Positions 52,300 through 61,636 of a DNA stretch of 64,000 bases are shown one piece after another. The stretch lies in the NCBI RefSeq assembly GCF_000706645.1, contig NZ_KL407337.1:436320-500319 (forward strand), read 5' to 3'. Below the pieces are notes generated by a model. The model searched no databases. It was not told the DNA's origin and was given only the letters and a program-made list of their open reading frames with translations. The stretch is from Bartonella rochalimae ATCC BAA-1498. GTDB lineage: Bacteria; Pseudomonadota; Alphaproteobacteria; Rhizobiales; Rhizobiaceae. Position numbers and translations under genes: made by a program. Each line of letters begins with the position of its first letter. Position 1 is the first letter of the stretch.

Positions 52300-53475
52300 C
52301 TATTCAATAATTTTAGATACGATACCGGCCCCAACGGTGCGACCACCTTCTCGGATCGCAAAACGAAGCTTCTCTTCCATTGCGATTGGAACAATCAAAG
52401 AAACATCCATTGCAACATTATCACCCGGCATAACCATTTCCGTTCCTTCAGGAAGCGTAACTATACCTGTAACATCGGTCGTACGAAAATAAAATTGAGG
52501 ACGATAATTTGTGAAAAACGGTGTGTGACGTCCCCCCTCATCTTTCGTTAAAATATAAGCCTCAGCTTTAAATTTAGTATGAGGTGTAACAGAACCAGGT
52601 TTCGCCAATACTTGACCACGTTCAATCCCCTCACGATCAACTCCACGAAGCAAAGCGCCTATATTATCACCAGCCTGACCTTGATCTAAAAGTTTCCGAA
52701 ACATTTCAACCCCGGTAACCGTCGTCTTAGATGTAGGACGAATTCCAATAATCTCTATCTCTTCACCAACTTTAATAATGCCACGCTCAACACGACCTGT
52801 AACAACCGTACCACGACCAGAAATAGAAAAAACATCCTCGATAGGCATCAAAAACGGCTGATCAACTGGACGCTCAGGGGTCGGTATATATTTATCAACT
52901 TCACTCATCAAAAGACGAACAGAATCTTCACCTATACTCTTATTTGAATCCTCAAGCGCAGCCAAAGCCGAACCCTTAACTATAGGAATATCATCTCCCG
53001 GAAAATCATATTTCGATAAAAGCTCACGAACTTCAAGCTCTACAAGCTCTAAAAGCTCGCTATCATCAACCTGATCAACTTTATTGAGAAAAACAACAAT
53101 CGCTGGAACTCCAACCTGGCGGGCCAACAAAATATGCTCACGCGTTTGAGGCATAGGTCCATCTGCTGCAGAAACAACTAATATCGCACCATCCATTTGG
53201 GCCGCTCCTGTAATCATGTTCTTAACATAATCCGCATGACCAGGACAATCAACGTGAGCATAGTGACGGCTCTCCGTTTCATACTCAACGTGCGCAGTAG
53301 ATATCGTTATACCACGTGCCCGCTCCTCAGGCGCCGCATCAATTTGGTCATACGCTTTAAATTCACCAAAATACTTCGTAATCGCTGCTGTCAATGAAGT
53401 CTTCCCATGATCAACATGACCAATCGTACCTATATTAACATGCGGCTTCGTACGTTCAAATTTGCTCTTTGCCAT
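52300..53475 (-). CDS. tuf: Elongation factor Tu, copy 2
   Basis: Protein identical to copy 1 (391 residues, P-loop at 19-26). It follows fusA after 75 bp, as in the usual str operon. The start ATG 53475 ([10 protein letters not shown]) has a GAGCTC-like weak Shine-Dalgarno region, unlike the surroundings of copy 1. DNA identity with copy 1 ends right at the start codon and nine bases past the stop, so flanks are unrelated. Confidence 0.98.
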   Translation of the reverse strand: MAKSKFERTKPHVNIGTIGHVDHGKTSLTAAITKYFGEFKAYDQIDAAPEERARGITISTAHVEYETESRHYAHVDCPGHADYVKNMITGAAQMDGAILVVSAADGPMPQTREHILLARQVGVPAIVVFLNKVDQVDDSELLELVELEVRELLSKYDFPGDDIPIVKGSALAALEDSNKSIGEDSVRLLMSEVDKYIPTPERPVDQPFLMPIEDVFSISGRGTVVTGRVERGIIKVGEEIEIIGIRPTSKTTVTGVEMFRKLLDQGQAGDNIGALLRGVDREGIERGQVLAKPGSVTPHTKFKAEAYILTKDEGGRHTPFFTNYRPQFYFRTTDVTGIVTLPEGTEMVMPGDNVAMDVSLIVPIAMEEKLRFAIREGGRTVGAGIVSKIIE

Positions 53476-53550
53476 TTGAGCTCTCCATTTTCTGTTCAAA
53501 TTATGAACTAAGTTTAAAATTAATATACGATTATAAATTACGTATATTGA

Positions 53551-55635
53551 TTATGCATATTTTTTCTGAATCTCCTGTGCTACAGCTAAAGGAACAGGCT
53601 CATAATGATCAAATTGCATTGTATATTGAGCTCGCCCTTGACTCATCGACCGAAGTGTATTCACATAACCAAACATATTCGCCAAAGGAACCATTGCATT
53701 CACAACTGTCGCAATACCACGAGCTTCCGTACCTGAAATTTGACCTCGACGAGAATTTAAATCACCAATCACATCACCAACATAATCTTCTGGCGTCACA
53801 ACCTCTACCTTCATAATTGGCTCAAGGAGCTGAGCACCAGCCTTTTGCGCCCCTTCCCGAAATGCTGCACGCGCAGCAATCTCAAAAGCTAAAACAGAAG
53901 AATCAACATCATGATAGCCCCCATCAATCAAAGTAGCTTTTACACCAAGCATAGGAAATCCTGCAAGAGGGCCTGACCCCATAACACTTTCAATACCTTT
54001 TTGAACACCTGGAATATATTCTTTAGGAACGGCACCACCAACAATCTTTGACTCAAAAACGAAGTCATCACCATCATGAGGCTCAAAAATAATTTTTACA
54101 CGAGCAAATTGTCCAGCACCACCAGATTGCTTCTTATGGGTATAATCAATTTCAGCAACTTTTGTTATTGATTCACGATAAGCTACTTGAGGCTGCCCAA
54201 CATTAGCTTCAACCTTAAATTCACGCCGCATACGGTCAACAATGATATCAAGATGAAGCTCACCCATTCCAGCAATAATTGTCTGACCAGATTCTTCATC
54301 CGATTTAACACGAAATGAAGGATCTTCTGCAGCCAAACGACTAAGAGCAAGCCCCATTTTCTCTTGATCTGCCTTTGTTTTCGGCTCAATAGCAATCTCA
54401 ATAACAGGTTCAGGAAATTCCATCCGCTCCAAAATAACAGGCTTCAAAGGATCACAAAGAGTATCACCTGTTGTTGTCTCCTTAAGACCAGCAAGAGCAA
54501 CAATATCACCAGCAAATGCTTCTTCAATATCCTCACGAGAATTAGAATGCATCTGAAGCATACGCCCCAAACGCTCTCTCTTTCCCTTCACAGTATTCTC
54601 AAGAGAAATACCTTTTTGGATTTTGCCAGAATAAATACGACAAAAAGTCAAAGACCCAACAAATGGATCATTCATAATTTTGAAAGCAAGCATAGAAAGC
54701 GGAGCTTCATCTGAAGATTCACGCGTTGTTTCAGATTCAGTCTTAACATCAACACCACTAATAGCGGGAACATCAACAGGAGAAGGAAGATAAGAAACAA
54801 CAGCATCTAAAAGCGGTTGAACACCTTTATTTTTAAAAGCTGTACCACAAAGAACCGGATGAAACTGAACCTCCACTGTTCCTTTACGAATAAGAGCCAC
54901 AAGCTGTTCATTGGTTGGCATAACCCCTTCCAAATAAGCTTCTGTCGCAGCCTCATCGACTTCAACAGCCATCTCGACCAATTTTTCTCGATATTCCTCC
55001 GCCTTCTCCTTTAACTCAGCAGGTATCTCACCTGCTACGGCCGAAGCTCCAATGGAACCATCCCATGTCAATGCCTTCATCTCAACAAGATCAACAACAC
55101 CTTCAAAATCATTTTCAGCACCAATCGGTAACTGCAAGACAAGAGCCTTAGCTCCCAATCGAGAAGCAACCATTTCTACACTACGATAGAAATCAGCCCC
55201 AATCTTATCCATTTTATTAACAAATACCATACGGGGCACACGGTACTTCTCAGCCTGCCTCCAAACAGTCTCCGTCTGAGGCTCCACACCTGCATTCGCA
55301 TCCAACAACGCTATCGCACCATCAAGAACACGCAAAGAACGCTCAACCTCAATTGTAAAATCAACGTGACCAGGCGTATCAATGATATTAAAGCGTCGTT
55401 TTCGACCATCACGACCTTCCCAAAAAGTCGTCGTAGCAGCAGATGTAATTGTAATACCACGCTCTTGCTCTTGCTCCATCCAATCCATTGTAGAAGCACC
55501 ATCATGCGTTTCACCAATCTTGTGATTCTTACCAGTGTAGAATAAAATACGCTCAGTCATCGTGGTTTTACCGGCGTCAATATGCGCCATAATACCAAAA
55601 TTACGATAATCCTCAATTTTATATTCGCGAGCCAT
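53551..55635 (-). CDS. fusA: Elongation factor G
   Basis: The 694-residue translocase GTPase. P-loop AHIDAGKTT is at residues 17-25, then [23 protein letters not shown] and [10 protein letters not shown]; domains II-V are complete, ending [30 protein letters not shown] single copy is in this window. It lies 31 bp after rpsG and before tuf copy 2. Confidence 0.98.
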   Translation of the reverse strand: MAREYKIEDYRNFGIMAHIDAGKTTMTERILFYTGKNHKIGETHDGASTMDWMEQEQERGITITSAATTTFWEGRDGRKRRFNIIDTPGHVDFTIEVERSLRVLDGAIALLDANAGVEPQTETVWRQAEKYRVPRMVFVNKMDKIGADFYRSVEMVASRLGAKALVLQLPIGAENDFEGVVDLVEMKALTWDGSIGASAVAGEIPAELKEKAEEYREKLVEMAVEVDEAATEAYLEGVMPTNEQLVALIRKGTVEVQFHPVLCGTAFKNKGVQPLLDAVVSYLPSPVDVPAISGVDVKTESETTRESSDEAPLSMLAFKIMNDPFVGSLTFCRIYSGKIQKGISLENTVKGKRERLGRMLQMHSNSREDIEEAFAGDIVALAGLKETTTGDTLCDPLKPVILERMEFPEPVIEIAIEPKTKADQEKMGLALSRLAAEDPSFRVKSDEESGQTIIAGMGELHLDIIVDRMRREFKVEANVGQPQVAYRESITKVAEIDYTHKKQSGGAGQFARVKIIFEPHDGDDFVFESKIVGGAVPKEYIPGVQKGIESVMGSGPLAGFPMLGVKATLIDGGYHDVDSSVLAFEIAARAAFREGAQKAGAQLLEPIMKVEVVTPEDYVGDVIGDLNSRRGQISGTEARGIATVVNAMVPLANMFGYVNTLRSMSQGRAQYTMQFDHYEPVPLAVAQEIQKKYA

Positions 55636-55666
55636 TCTTTTTGCCTTAGATCTTTTCTAAACACAC

Positions 55667-56137
55667 CTACCAGCGATAATGAGAAAATGCACGATTAGCC
55701 TCAGCCATACGATGAACATCTTCTCGCTTTTTCACTGCAGAACCACGATTATTAGCAGCATCAACCAACTCACCAGAAAGGCGACCAACCATTGTTGTTT
55801 CATTCCGCCCACGCGCCGCTGCAATTAACCAACGAATAGCTAAAGCCTGCCGACGATCAGGACGAACATCAATTGGAACTTGATAAGTCGCACCCCCAAC
55901 ACGACGTGACCGAACCTCAACATGTGGAGCTACATTTTCTAACGCTTGATGAAACAGAGCGACAGGATCTGTCTTAACTTTATTCTCAACCAAATCAAGA
56001 GCGCCATAAACAATACGCTCAGCCACTGACTTTTTACCATCAAACATAATGGCATTCATAAATTTTGTAATAACCAAATCACCAAATTTAGGATCTGGAT
56101 TAATTTCACGTTTCTCTGCTCTATGACGACGGGACAT
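55667..56137 (-). CDS. rpsG: 30S ribosomal protein S7
   Basis: A 156-residue head-assembly protein that also represses the str operon in enterics. It starts [20 protein letters not shown] and has [29 protein letters not shown], ending [14 protein letters not shown]. It lies 21 bp after rpsL. Confidence 0.98.
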   Translation of the reverse strand: MSRRHRAEKREINPDPKFGDLVITKFMNAIMFDGKKSVAERIVYGALDLVENKVKTDPVALFHQALENVAPHVEVRSRRVGGATYQVPIDVRPDRRQALAIRWLIAAARGRNETTMVGRLSGELVDAANNRGSAVKKREDVHRMAEANRAFSHYRW

Positions 56138-56158
56138 TGGCTTTGTCTCTCAAAATAT

Positions 56159-56530
56159 TTATTTCGGACGCTTCGCGCCATATTTAGAACGACGCTGTTT
56201 ACGATTTTTAACACCCTGCGTATCAAGCAATCCACGAACAATGTGATACCGAACTCCCGGTAAATCCTTTACACGACCACCACGAATCATCACAACAGAG
56301 TGCTCTTGAAGATTATGCCCTTCTCCAGGAATATAACCAATCACTTCAAATCCATTTGTCAAACGAACTTTAGCAACTTTACGAAGAGCAGAATTTGGCT
56401 TCTTCGGTGTCGTTGTATATACACGAGTACAAACACCACGCTTTTGCGGATTTGCCTGAAGAGCAGGAACCTTATTGCGTTTAACTGGCACTACACGTGG
56501 CTTTCTAATCAACTGATTTACGGTAGGCAT
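56159..56530 (-). CDS. rpsL: 30S ribosomal protein S12
   Basis: A 123-residue decoding-centre protein. [21 protein letters not shown] and [17 protein letters not shown] are intact; Lys43 and Lys88, the main streptomycin-resistance sites, are wild type, and Asp89, the usual methylthiolation site, is present. It is the first gene of the str-S10-spc-alpha run and has a leader of about 245 nt behind a good promoter. Confidence 0.98.
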   Translation of the reverse strand: MPTVNQLIRKPRVVPVKRNKVPALQANPQKRGVCTRVYTTTPKKPNSALRKVAKVRLTNGFEVIGYIPGEGHNLQEHSVVMIRGGRVKDLPGVRYHIVRGLLDTQGVKNRKQRRSKYGAKRPK

Positions 56531-56778
56531 GCAACCTTCCTTTTTAACAATCTGCGTTCGTCATTCCCACTTGGGCTTCTATTATCTATTCCGATAATAT
56601 TCAGAATAAATATATATTCATAATACAAAATCGGGCATGACTGCATAAACAGCTTACCCGACTACTAGCATAGGAGGTTACAACCTCTTGCATTAGCATT
56701 TGTTTTTAGATCTTACAAACTTCTCTTAAGATGAACTAGATCATCTTAAATCTCAATGCGCTTTCGTACTGAACATGA
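56531..56778 (-). promoter_or_regulatory. Structured leader of the str-S10-spc-alpha transcript
   Basis: About 245 bp from the predicted start of transcription to rpsL. Two clear inverted repeats lie inside: TCGGG/CCCGA (56631-56661, loop contains GCATGACTGC) and GAGGT/ACCTC (56673-56686, four-base loop). Such long leaders of ribosomal operons are often targets of autoregulation, but no specific ligand can be named here. Confidence 0.42.
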
Positions 56779-56784
56779 TAGTTT

Positions 56785-56813
56785 TTAATAGCGAGAACAT
56801 ACACATTCGTCAA
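56785..56813 (-). promoter_or_regulatory. Promoter of the ribosomal superoperon
   Basis: A TTGACG -35 (56808-56813) and a TATTAA -10 (56785-56790) stand 17 bp apart on the minus strand, the best promoter-like pair in the gap between rpsL and xthA. Confidence 0.6.
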
Positions 56814-56983
56814 GTACTAAACATCAGAAAAGTTTCTAAAAGTAAAAATTCAAAAAACAAAAAAAGCTAATACACAAAATAACAAACTCATAAAATAAAA
56901 ATAGCCCAATATATTGGGGGTAATTACGTAATATTTAACAGAACAACTTGCTAATTACAATTCTGATACTTAAAACTAACAGT

Positions 56984-57766
56984 ATGAAAATAGCAACGTG
57001 GAATATAGCCGGTATAAAAGCAAGACATGAAACATTATGTAAATGGCTAAAACAGAATCAACCTGATGTAGTTTGCTTACAAGAAATTAAAAGTGTTGAT
57101 GAAAATTTCCCACGCGATACAATTGAAAATTTAGGTTATCATATAGAAACGCATGGACAAAAAAGCTTCAATGGTGTTGCAATTCTTTCTAAAACAGTAC
57201 CTGATGAAGTTATTCTTCAATTACCAGGTAATAATAATGATATGCAAGCACGTTATATTGAAACTGTTTATTCAACAAATACAGGAAGCATTCGTGTTGC
57301 TTCTCTCTATCTTCCAAATGGCAATCCCATCAATAGTGAAAAATACTTGTATAAAATAGAATGGATGAAAAGATTGTACACACATGCAAAATCATTACTT
57401 GCATATGAAGAACCTCTAATCCTTGCCGGTGATTATAATGTTATTCCAACCCCATTAGATGCAAAAAATCCCCAAGAATGGAGTAACGATGCTTTATTCC
57501 TTCCACAAATAAGACAAATATTTCAATGTATTACTCATTTGGGTTTTTATGACGCTATCCGAAATGTAACAGATGCTCCATCATTCAGTTTTTGGGATTT
57601 TCAAGCTAACGCATGGAAAAAAAATAATGGTATACGCATTGATCATTTATTATTATCACCAGAAGCTGCAGATCAGCTGATTTGTGCCTATAGCCAAACA
57701 GAGGCAAGGGGATATCAAAAACCATCAGATCACGTTCCCATTTGGATCGAGCTCAACTGCAATTAA
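56984..57766 (+). CDS. xthA: Exodeoxyribonuclease III / AP endonuclease
   Basis: A 260-residue Mg-dependent enzyme of base-excision repair that cuts at abasic sites and removes 3' blocks. It starts MKIATWNIAGIKARHETLCKWL; VVCLQEIK carries the metal-binding Glu, ILAGDYNVIPT the catalytic Asp/Asn pair, and RIDHLLLSPEA plus SDHVPIWIEL the closing Asp-His. The open frame begins 36 bp upstream, but the ATG at 56984 matches the family. It is divergent from rpsL, and 125 bp ahead of gltI on the same strand. Confidence 0.95.
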   Translation: MKIATWNIAGIKARHETLCKWLKQNQPDVVCLQEIKSVDENFPRDTIENLGYHIETHGQKSFNGVAILSKTVPDEVILQLPGNNNDMQARYIETVYSTNTGSIRVASLYLPNGNPINSEKYLYKIEWMKRLYTHAKSLLAYEEPLILAGDYNVIPTPLDAKNPQEWSNDALFLPQIRQIFQCITHLGFYDAIRNVTDAPSFSFWDFQANAWKKNNGIRIDHLLLSPEAADQLICAYSQTEARGYQKPSDHVPIWIELNCN

Positions 57767-57891
57767 TTAAGATATGATAAGATATATAAAAAAAATCCCA
57801 CCTAAAACAATAAATATGCTACATCATACATTGAAATATATCCTGAATACAGCAAACAATAATAAAAAATTATATAAAAACGGAGGAAATA

Positions 57892-58797
57892 ATGAGAAAA
57901 TCATTTGTAATATTTATTGCAGCAATTTTTATGGGATTAACAAACATTGCTCACGCTACAAACGATACACTGGAGAAGATTAAAAGAACGGGAGAAATCA
58001 CTTTAGGTGTTCGCGAATCATCAGGTTTGGCCTACGCACTTGGTAACGGTAAGTATACAGGCTTCCATACTGAAATGGCAGAACGTATTATTAATGATAT
58101 CTCAAAAAAAATTGGTCAACCAATCAAAGTTAATTATCAGCCCATTACATCACAAAACCGAATTCCTTTGCTGAAAAACGGTACTTATGATTTTGAATGT
58201 GGATCAACAACAAATGATTCTGCTCGCAATAAAGAAGCTGCTTTTGCATACACAACCTATGTTGAATCAGTTAAAATCGTTGTAAAGAAAAATTCTGGCA
58301 TTCAATCTATTGATGATTTAAATGGTAAAAAAGTCGCAACAACTACTGGTACAACAGCTGTGCAGCTTATCCGTAAAAATAAACGTCAAAAAAATATTCA
58401 TTTTGAAGTTGTGAACGGTAAAGATCACGGAGATAGCTTCTTATCACTAGAATCTGGTCGAGCTGACGCATTTGTTATGGATACATCAATTCTCTCTGCG
58501 CATATCGCTAAATCAAAAAATCCATCCGATTATATAATTCTTGACACTACACTTTCTGTTGAACCTATCGCTTGTATGCTCCGACTAAATGACAAAAACT
58601 TTGAACAAACCATTAACGATAGTATCGTACGCCAAATCAATGATGGATCACTAGAAAAACTTTATAATAAATGGTTCATGGAACCAATCCCTCCTACAAA
58701 TACTATCATTAATCTTCCTCTCTCTAAAGAAACCCAATATGCTTGGGAGCACCCAAATAATAAGCCACGGGAAGCCTATATAGAAAATAATCTATAA
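57892..58797 (+). CDS. gltI: Glutamate/aspartate ABC transporter, periplasmic binding protein
   Basis: A 301-residue solute-binding protein. A signal peptide (MRKSFVIFIAAIFMGLTNIAHA) precedes the mature domain: IKRTGEITLGVRESSGLAYALGNGKYTGFH, DFECGSTTNDSARNKEAAFA, and KDHGDSFLSLESGRADAFVMD. The DFECGSTTN and DHGDSF motifs are the same as in E. coli GltI, so the substrate is most likely glutamate and aspartate. A strong GGAGG Shine-Dalgarno precedes the ATG. A large hairpin follows in the spacer to gltJ, likely keeping this product in excess over the membrane parts. Confidence 0.92.
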   Translation: MRKSFVIFIAAIFMGLTNIAHATNDTLEKIKRTGEITLGVRESSGLAYALGNGKYTGFHTEMAERIINDISKKIGQPIKVNYQPITSQNRIPLLKNGTYDFECGSTTNDSARNKEAAFAYTTYVESVKIVVKKNSGIQSIDDLNGKKVATTTGTTAVQLIRKNKRQKNIHFEVVNGKDHGDSFLSLESGRADAFVMDTSILSAHIAKSKNPSDYIILDTTLSVEPIACMLRLNDKNFEQTINDSIVRQINDGSLEKLYNKWFMEPIPPTNTIINLPLSKETQYAWEHPNNKPREAYIENNL

Positions 58798-58810
58798 AAT
58801 CATTATAAGA

Positions 58811-58850
58811 GAATGACTATACTCTTTATAAATTAGGTATAGTCATATTC
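58811..58850 (+). promoter_or_regulatory. Intercistronic hairpin between gltI and gltJ
   Basis: ATGACTATAC (58813-58822) and GTATAGTCAT (58837-58846) form a perfect ten-base-pair stem, extendable with one bulge to GAAT/ATTC, around a 14-base loop. It lies 15 bp past the gltI stop in the 140 bp spacer. It would shield the gltI mRNA 3' end or partly terminate, so that binding protein is made in excess. Confidence 0.6.
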
Positions 58851-58937
58851 TAAATTTTTCAATACACTTAGCCTGTATCAATATAGCTGATCTATTTTCT
58901 CTACTTAGCAGCTAATTAACTTGAGGAAAATCAATTA

Positions 58938-59690
58938 ATGGACTTTTCGTTCCTTTGCACAGATGATCTTAATCATACACTGGTCGCCGGATGTCTCGGA
59001 ACTCCTGGCATAAGTCATACCTATTTGGATACACTCCTCGATGGTTTTAAAAATACAGCCATATTATCTATCTATTCATTGGTACTAGCTGTATTTATGG
59101 GTGTTATTATAGGAATGATACGTACTCTGCCTAAAACTTCTATCATTAATAATTTTTTACGTGCTGTTGGTACTTTTTGGGTAGAAATTATGCGTAATAT
59201 TCCTTTACTTGTTCAAGTATTTTTATGGTATTTTGTCGTACCTAAAATTTATCCACCTGCAATGAATTTTCCACCCATTTTATTAATAATCTGCGCTTTA
59301 GGTTTTTTTACATCCGCGCGTATCGCAGAACAAGTTCGCTCCGGTATTGAATCTATTCCTTCTGGACAACGTTATGCTGCAATGGCAATGGGATTTAACA
59401 CTTACCAGAGCTACCGTTACATCATATTGCCACGTGCTATTCGCACAATCATGCCCCCACTCACTTCAGAAGCAATGGGTATCGTAAAAAATTCATCTAT
59501 AGCATTCGCTGTTTCTATTAATGAACTAATGCAATTCCAATATCAAACAATTGAAGAAGTAAGTCATGTTTATGAAAACTATCTACTTGTTACACTCCTT
59601 TATATTGTCATATCTCTGTTCATATTCATCCTTATGACCATAATTGAGAGAGCAATTAGGATTCCTTGTTTTCAAACAGAGGGGCGCTAA
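58938..59690 (+). CDS. gltJ: Glutamate/aspartate ABC transporter permease 1
   Basis: A 250-residue inner-membrane subunit of the His/Glu/Gln/Arg/opine permease family, with five or so spans (first near residues 35-60). The EAA loop AAMAMGFNTYQSYRYIILPRAIRTIMPPL contacts the ATPase. A short periplasmic extension with two Cys residues precedes the first span, as in GltJ. A GAGGAAA Shine-Dalgarno lies before the ATG. It is followed by gltK after two bases. Confidence 0.9.
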   Translation: MDFSFLCTDDLNHTLVAGCLGTPGISHTYLDTLLDGFKNTAILSIYSLVLAVFMGVIIGMIRTLPKTSIINNFLRAVGTFWVEIMRNIPLLVQVFLWYFVVPKIYPPAMNFPPILLIICALGFFTSARIAEQVRSGIESIPSGQRYAAMAMGFNTYQSYRYIILPRAIRTIMPPLTSEAMGIVKNSSIAFAVSINELMQFQYQTIEEVSHVYENYLLVTLLYIVISLFIFILMTIIERAIRIPCFQTEGR

Positions 59691-59692
59691 AT

Positions 59693-60400
59693 ATGATAAT
59701 AGAATTTATAAATACCTATTCTCCTTTTAATTTTTCAGAATTTGATTTTTCGTTTTTTACTTTTGATATATTCTGTTCTTATATTTTATCAGGTTTGCTT
59801 TTTAGCATTTTTCTAACGATTGTTACGACGGTATTTGGTCTTATCTTTGGCGTATTATTAGCAATGATGCGTCTTTCTTCTATTAAATTGCTTTCTACAC
59901 TTGCTATAATTTACATTACTGCCATGCGATCAATACCACTTGTAATGGTTATTTTATGGTTTTTTGTGCTTCTGCCTTTGATAACAGGTACATCAATCGG
60001 TGCGAATAAATCAGCATTAATTACTTTTACTGCATTTGAAGCCGCTTATTTTGCTGAAATTATCCGTGCTGGCATACTTTCAATTTCGCAAGGACAAAAA
60101 CATGCAGGTCAAGCTCTCGGAATGACATACTGGCAAAATATGCGTATTGTGATTCTTCCACAAGCATTCAGAAATATGCTACCAGTCTTTCTAACACAAA
60201 TTATTATACTGTTTCAGGATACAACACTTGTCTATGCAATCAGTGGCAATAGCCTTTTGAATGGATTTGATATTGTCTCTAACAATTTCGGTGTAAAACA
60301 AGAAGCTTATATTTTAGCAGCAATTTTCTATTTCGTGATCTGCTTTACATTATCGCAAATAGTTTTACTCTTGCAAAAAAAAATATCCATTATTCGCTAA
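59693..60400 (+). CDS. gltK: Glutamate/aspartate ABC transporter permease 2
   Basis: A 235-residue second permease subunit of the same family, with the EAA loop [28 protein letters not shown] and hydrophobic spans at about 30-55, 70-95 and beyond. The open frame starts inside gltJ, but ATG 59693, two bases after the gltJ stop, gives [14 protein letters not shown] and has GGGG upstream. It is coupled to gltJ and precedes gltL by 14 bp. Confidence 0.9.
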   Translation: MIIEFINTYSPFNFSEFDFSFFTFDIFCSYILSGLLFSIFLTIVTTVFGLIFGVLLAMMRLSSIKLLSTLAIIYITAMRSIPLVMVILWFFVLLPLITGTSIGANKSALITFTAFEAAYFAEIIRAGILSISQGQKHAGQALGMTYWQNMRIVILPQAFRNMLPVFLTQIIILFQDTTLVYAISGNSLLNGFDIVSNNFGVKQEAYILAAIFYFVICFTLSQIVLLLQKKISIIR

Positions 60401-60414
60401 CAGGGGAGAAAATA

Positions 60415-61161
60415 ATGTCTACTCATATGATCGAAATGAAAAATGTTTCTAACTGGTATGGCGAAGTTAACATTCTTAAAAACTGTACAACCAATATCAA
60501 TAAAGGAGAAGTAGTTGTAGTTTGTGGACCGTCAGGATCTGGTAAATCAACCCTCATAAAAACTATTAACGCCTTAGTGCCTTTTCAAAAAGGGGAAATT
60601 TGGATTGATGGCATACCAGTTCATTCAAAAAAAACTAATTTATCCAAATTGCGTAGCCATGTAGGAATGGTATTTCAACACTTTGAGCTTTTTCCACATT
60701 TATCCGTCATGGAAAATTTAACTATTGCACAAATTAAAGTTTTAAAACGCAGTAAAAAAGAAGCGCTTGAGCGTGGCTTATTATATCTTGAACGTGTTGG
60801 ACTCATCGAACATAAAGATAAATATCCTGGTCAGCTTTCTGGAGGACAACAGCAACGTGTTGCTATTGCGCGCTCTTTAACTATGGACCCATTTGTTATG
60901 CTCTTTGATGAACCAACTTCTGCTTTAGATCCAGAAATGGTAGGTGAAGTATTAGACGTCATGATAGGCCTAGCAGAAGAAGGTATGACAATGATTTGTG
61001 TTACACACGAAATGAGCTTCGCACAAAAAGTATCAAAACGTATAATTTTTATGGATCAAGGAATGATCCTCGAAGATTGTTCATCTGAAGACTTTTTCTC
61101 CAACCCACAAGCTAGAACACCAAGGGCTCAAGAGTTTTTATCAAAAATCCTTAATTATTAA
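60415..61161 (+). CDS. gltL: Glutamate/aspartate ABC transporter ATPase
   Basis: A 248-residue ATPase. Walker [10 protein letters not shown] is at residues 38-46, the Q-loop reads [16 protein letters not shown], the signature [15 protein letters not shown] and Walker [17 protein letters not shown] follow, and the switch His is in [10 protein letters not shown]. It closely resembles E. coli GltL over its whole length. A GGGGAG Shine-Dalgarno precedes ATG 60415. It ends the gltIJKL unit, and a long inverted repeat follows. Confidence 0.93.
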   Translation: MSTHMIEMKNVSNWYGEVNILKNCTTNINKGEVVVVCGPSGSGKSTLIKTINALVPFQKGEIWIDGIPVHSKKTNLSKLRSHVGMVFQHFELFPHLSVMENLTIAQIKVLKRSKKEALERGLLYLERVGLIEHKDKYPGQLSGGQQQRVAIARSLTMDPFVMLFDEPTSALDPEMVGEVLDVMIGLAEEGMTMICVTHEMSFAQKVSKRIIFMDQGMILEDCSSEDFFSNPQARTPRAQEFLSKILNY

Positions 61162-61636
61162 TCATTACAGTGTAATTCAGCTTATACATAACCTAAATTT
61201 TTAATTATGTGCTTTTATGAATTGTTAATTTTATTCAAAATTAACAATTCATAATGCTATTGTTTATTATATTTAAATTTTCTCTAAAAATAAAAAAGTA
61301 AGTTCTTAAATGGACAACCCAATATCGACCTTATACATTAATTGTTTAATAAATCTCAATTAATATTGTTCTACACAGATTGTTTCCTCAAAAAGAGTAT
61401 ATTTCCAAAAATAATGCGAATAAACAAACCGCTTTTTTTAATTACAAACCAAAATTATCATACTTCTGTATAAGATTTTCTTCTTCTATTAATTTTTTCC
61501 TAAATAGTATCTAGAATATTTACTAATTTATAAAACTCCACTTAATCATAAATTGAGTGACCAATGTACGCGCATAAGTCACCCACAATACCATTTCAAA
61601 TCTTTTTTAACTTTCAAAAAATAAGAAAAATCTGAA
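61162..61636. other. Intergenic region between gltL and valS (convergent)
   Basis: 475 bp, AT-rich. Besides the long hairpin at 61215-61254, no coding or RNA feature is visible. Confidence 0.5.
61215..61254. terminator. Long perfect inverted repeat after gltL, probable terminator
   Basis: An 18-base-pair perfect stem with a four-base ATTC loop: the left arm ends in GTTAATTTT and the right arm begins AAAATTAAC. It starts 54 bp past the gltL stop and lies between convergent gltL and valS. It is almost all A-T with a weak T-rich tail (TGCTATTGTTTATT), so it could work as a bidirectional terminator or an mRNA 3' stabiliser. Confidence 0.6.

Noticed and set aside
54364-54714. 116-residue plus-strand ORF opposite fusA
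   Set aside because: Asn/Lys/Thr-rich antisense frame of a highly expressed gene; same for long antisense frames opposite rpoC, rpsC, rplV and rplF.
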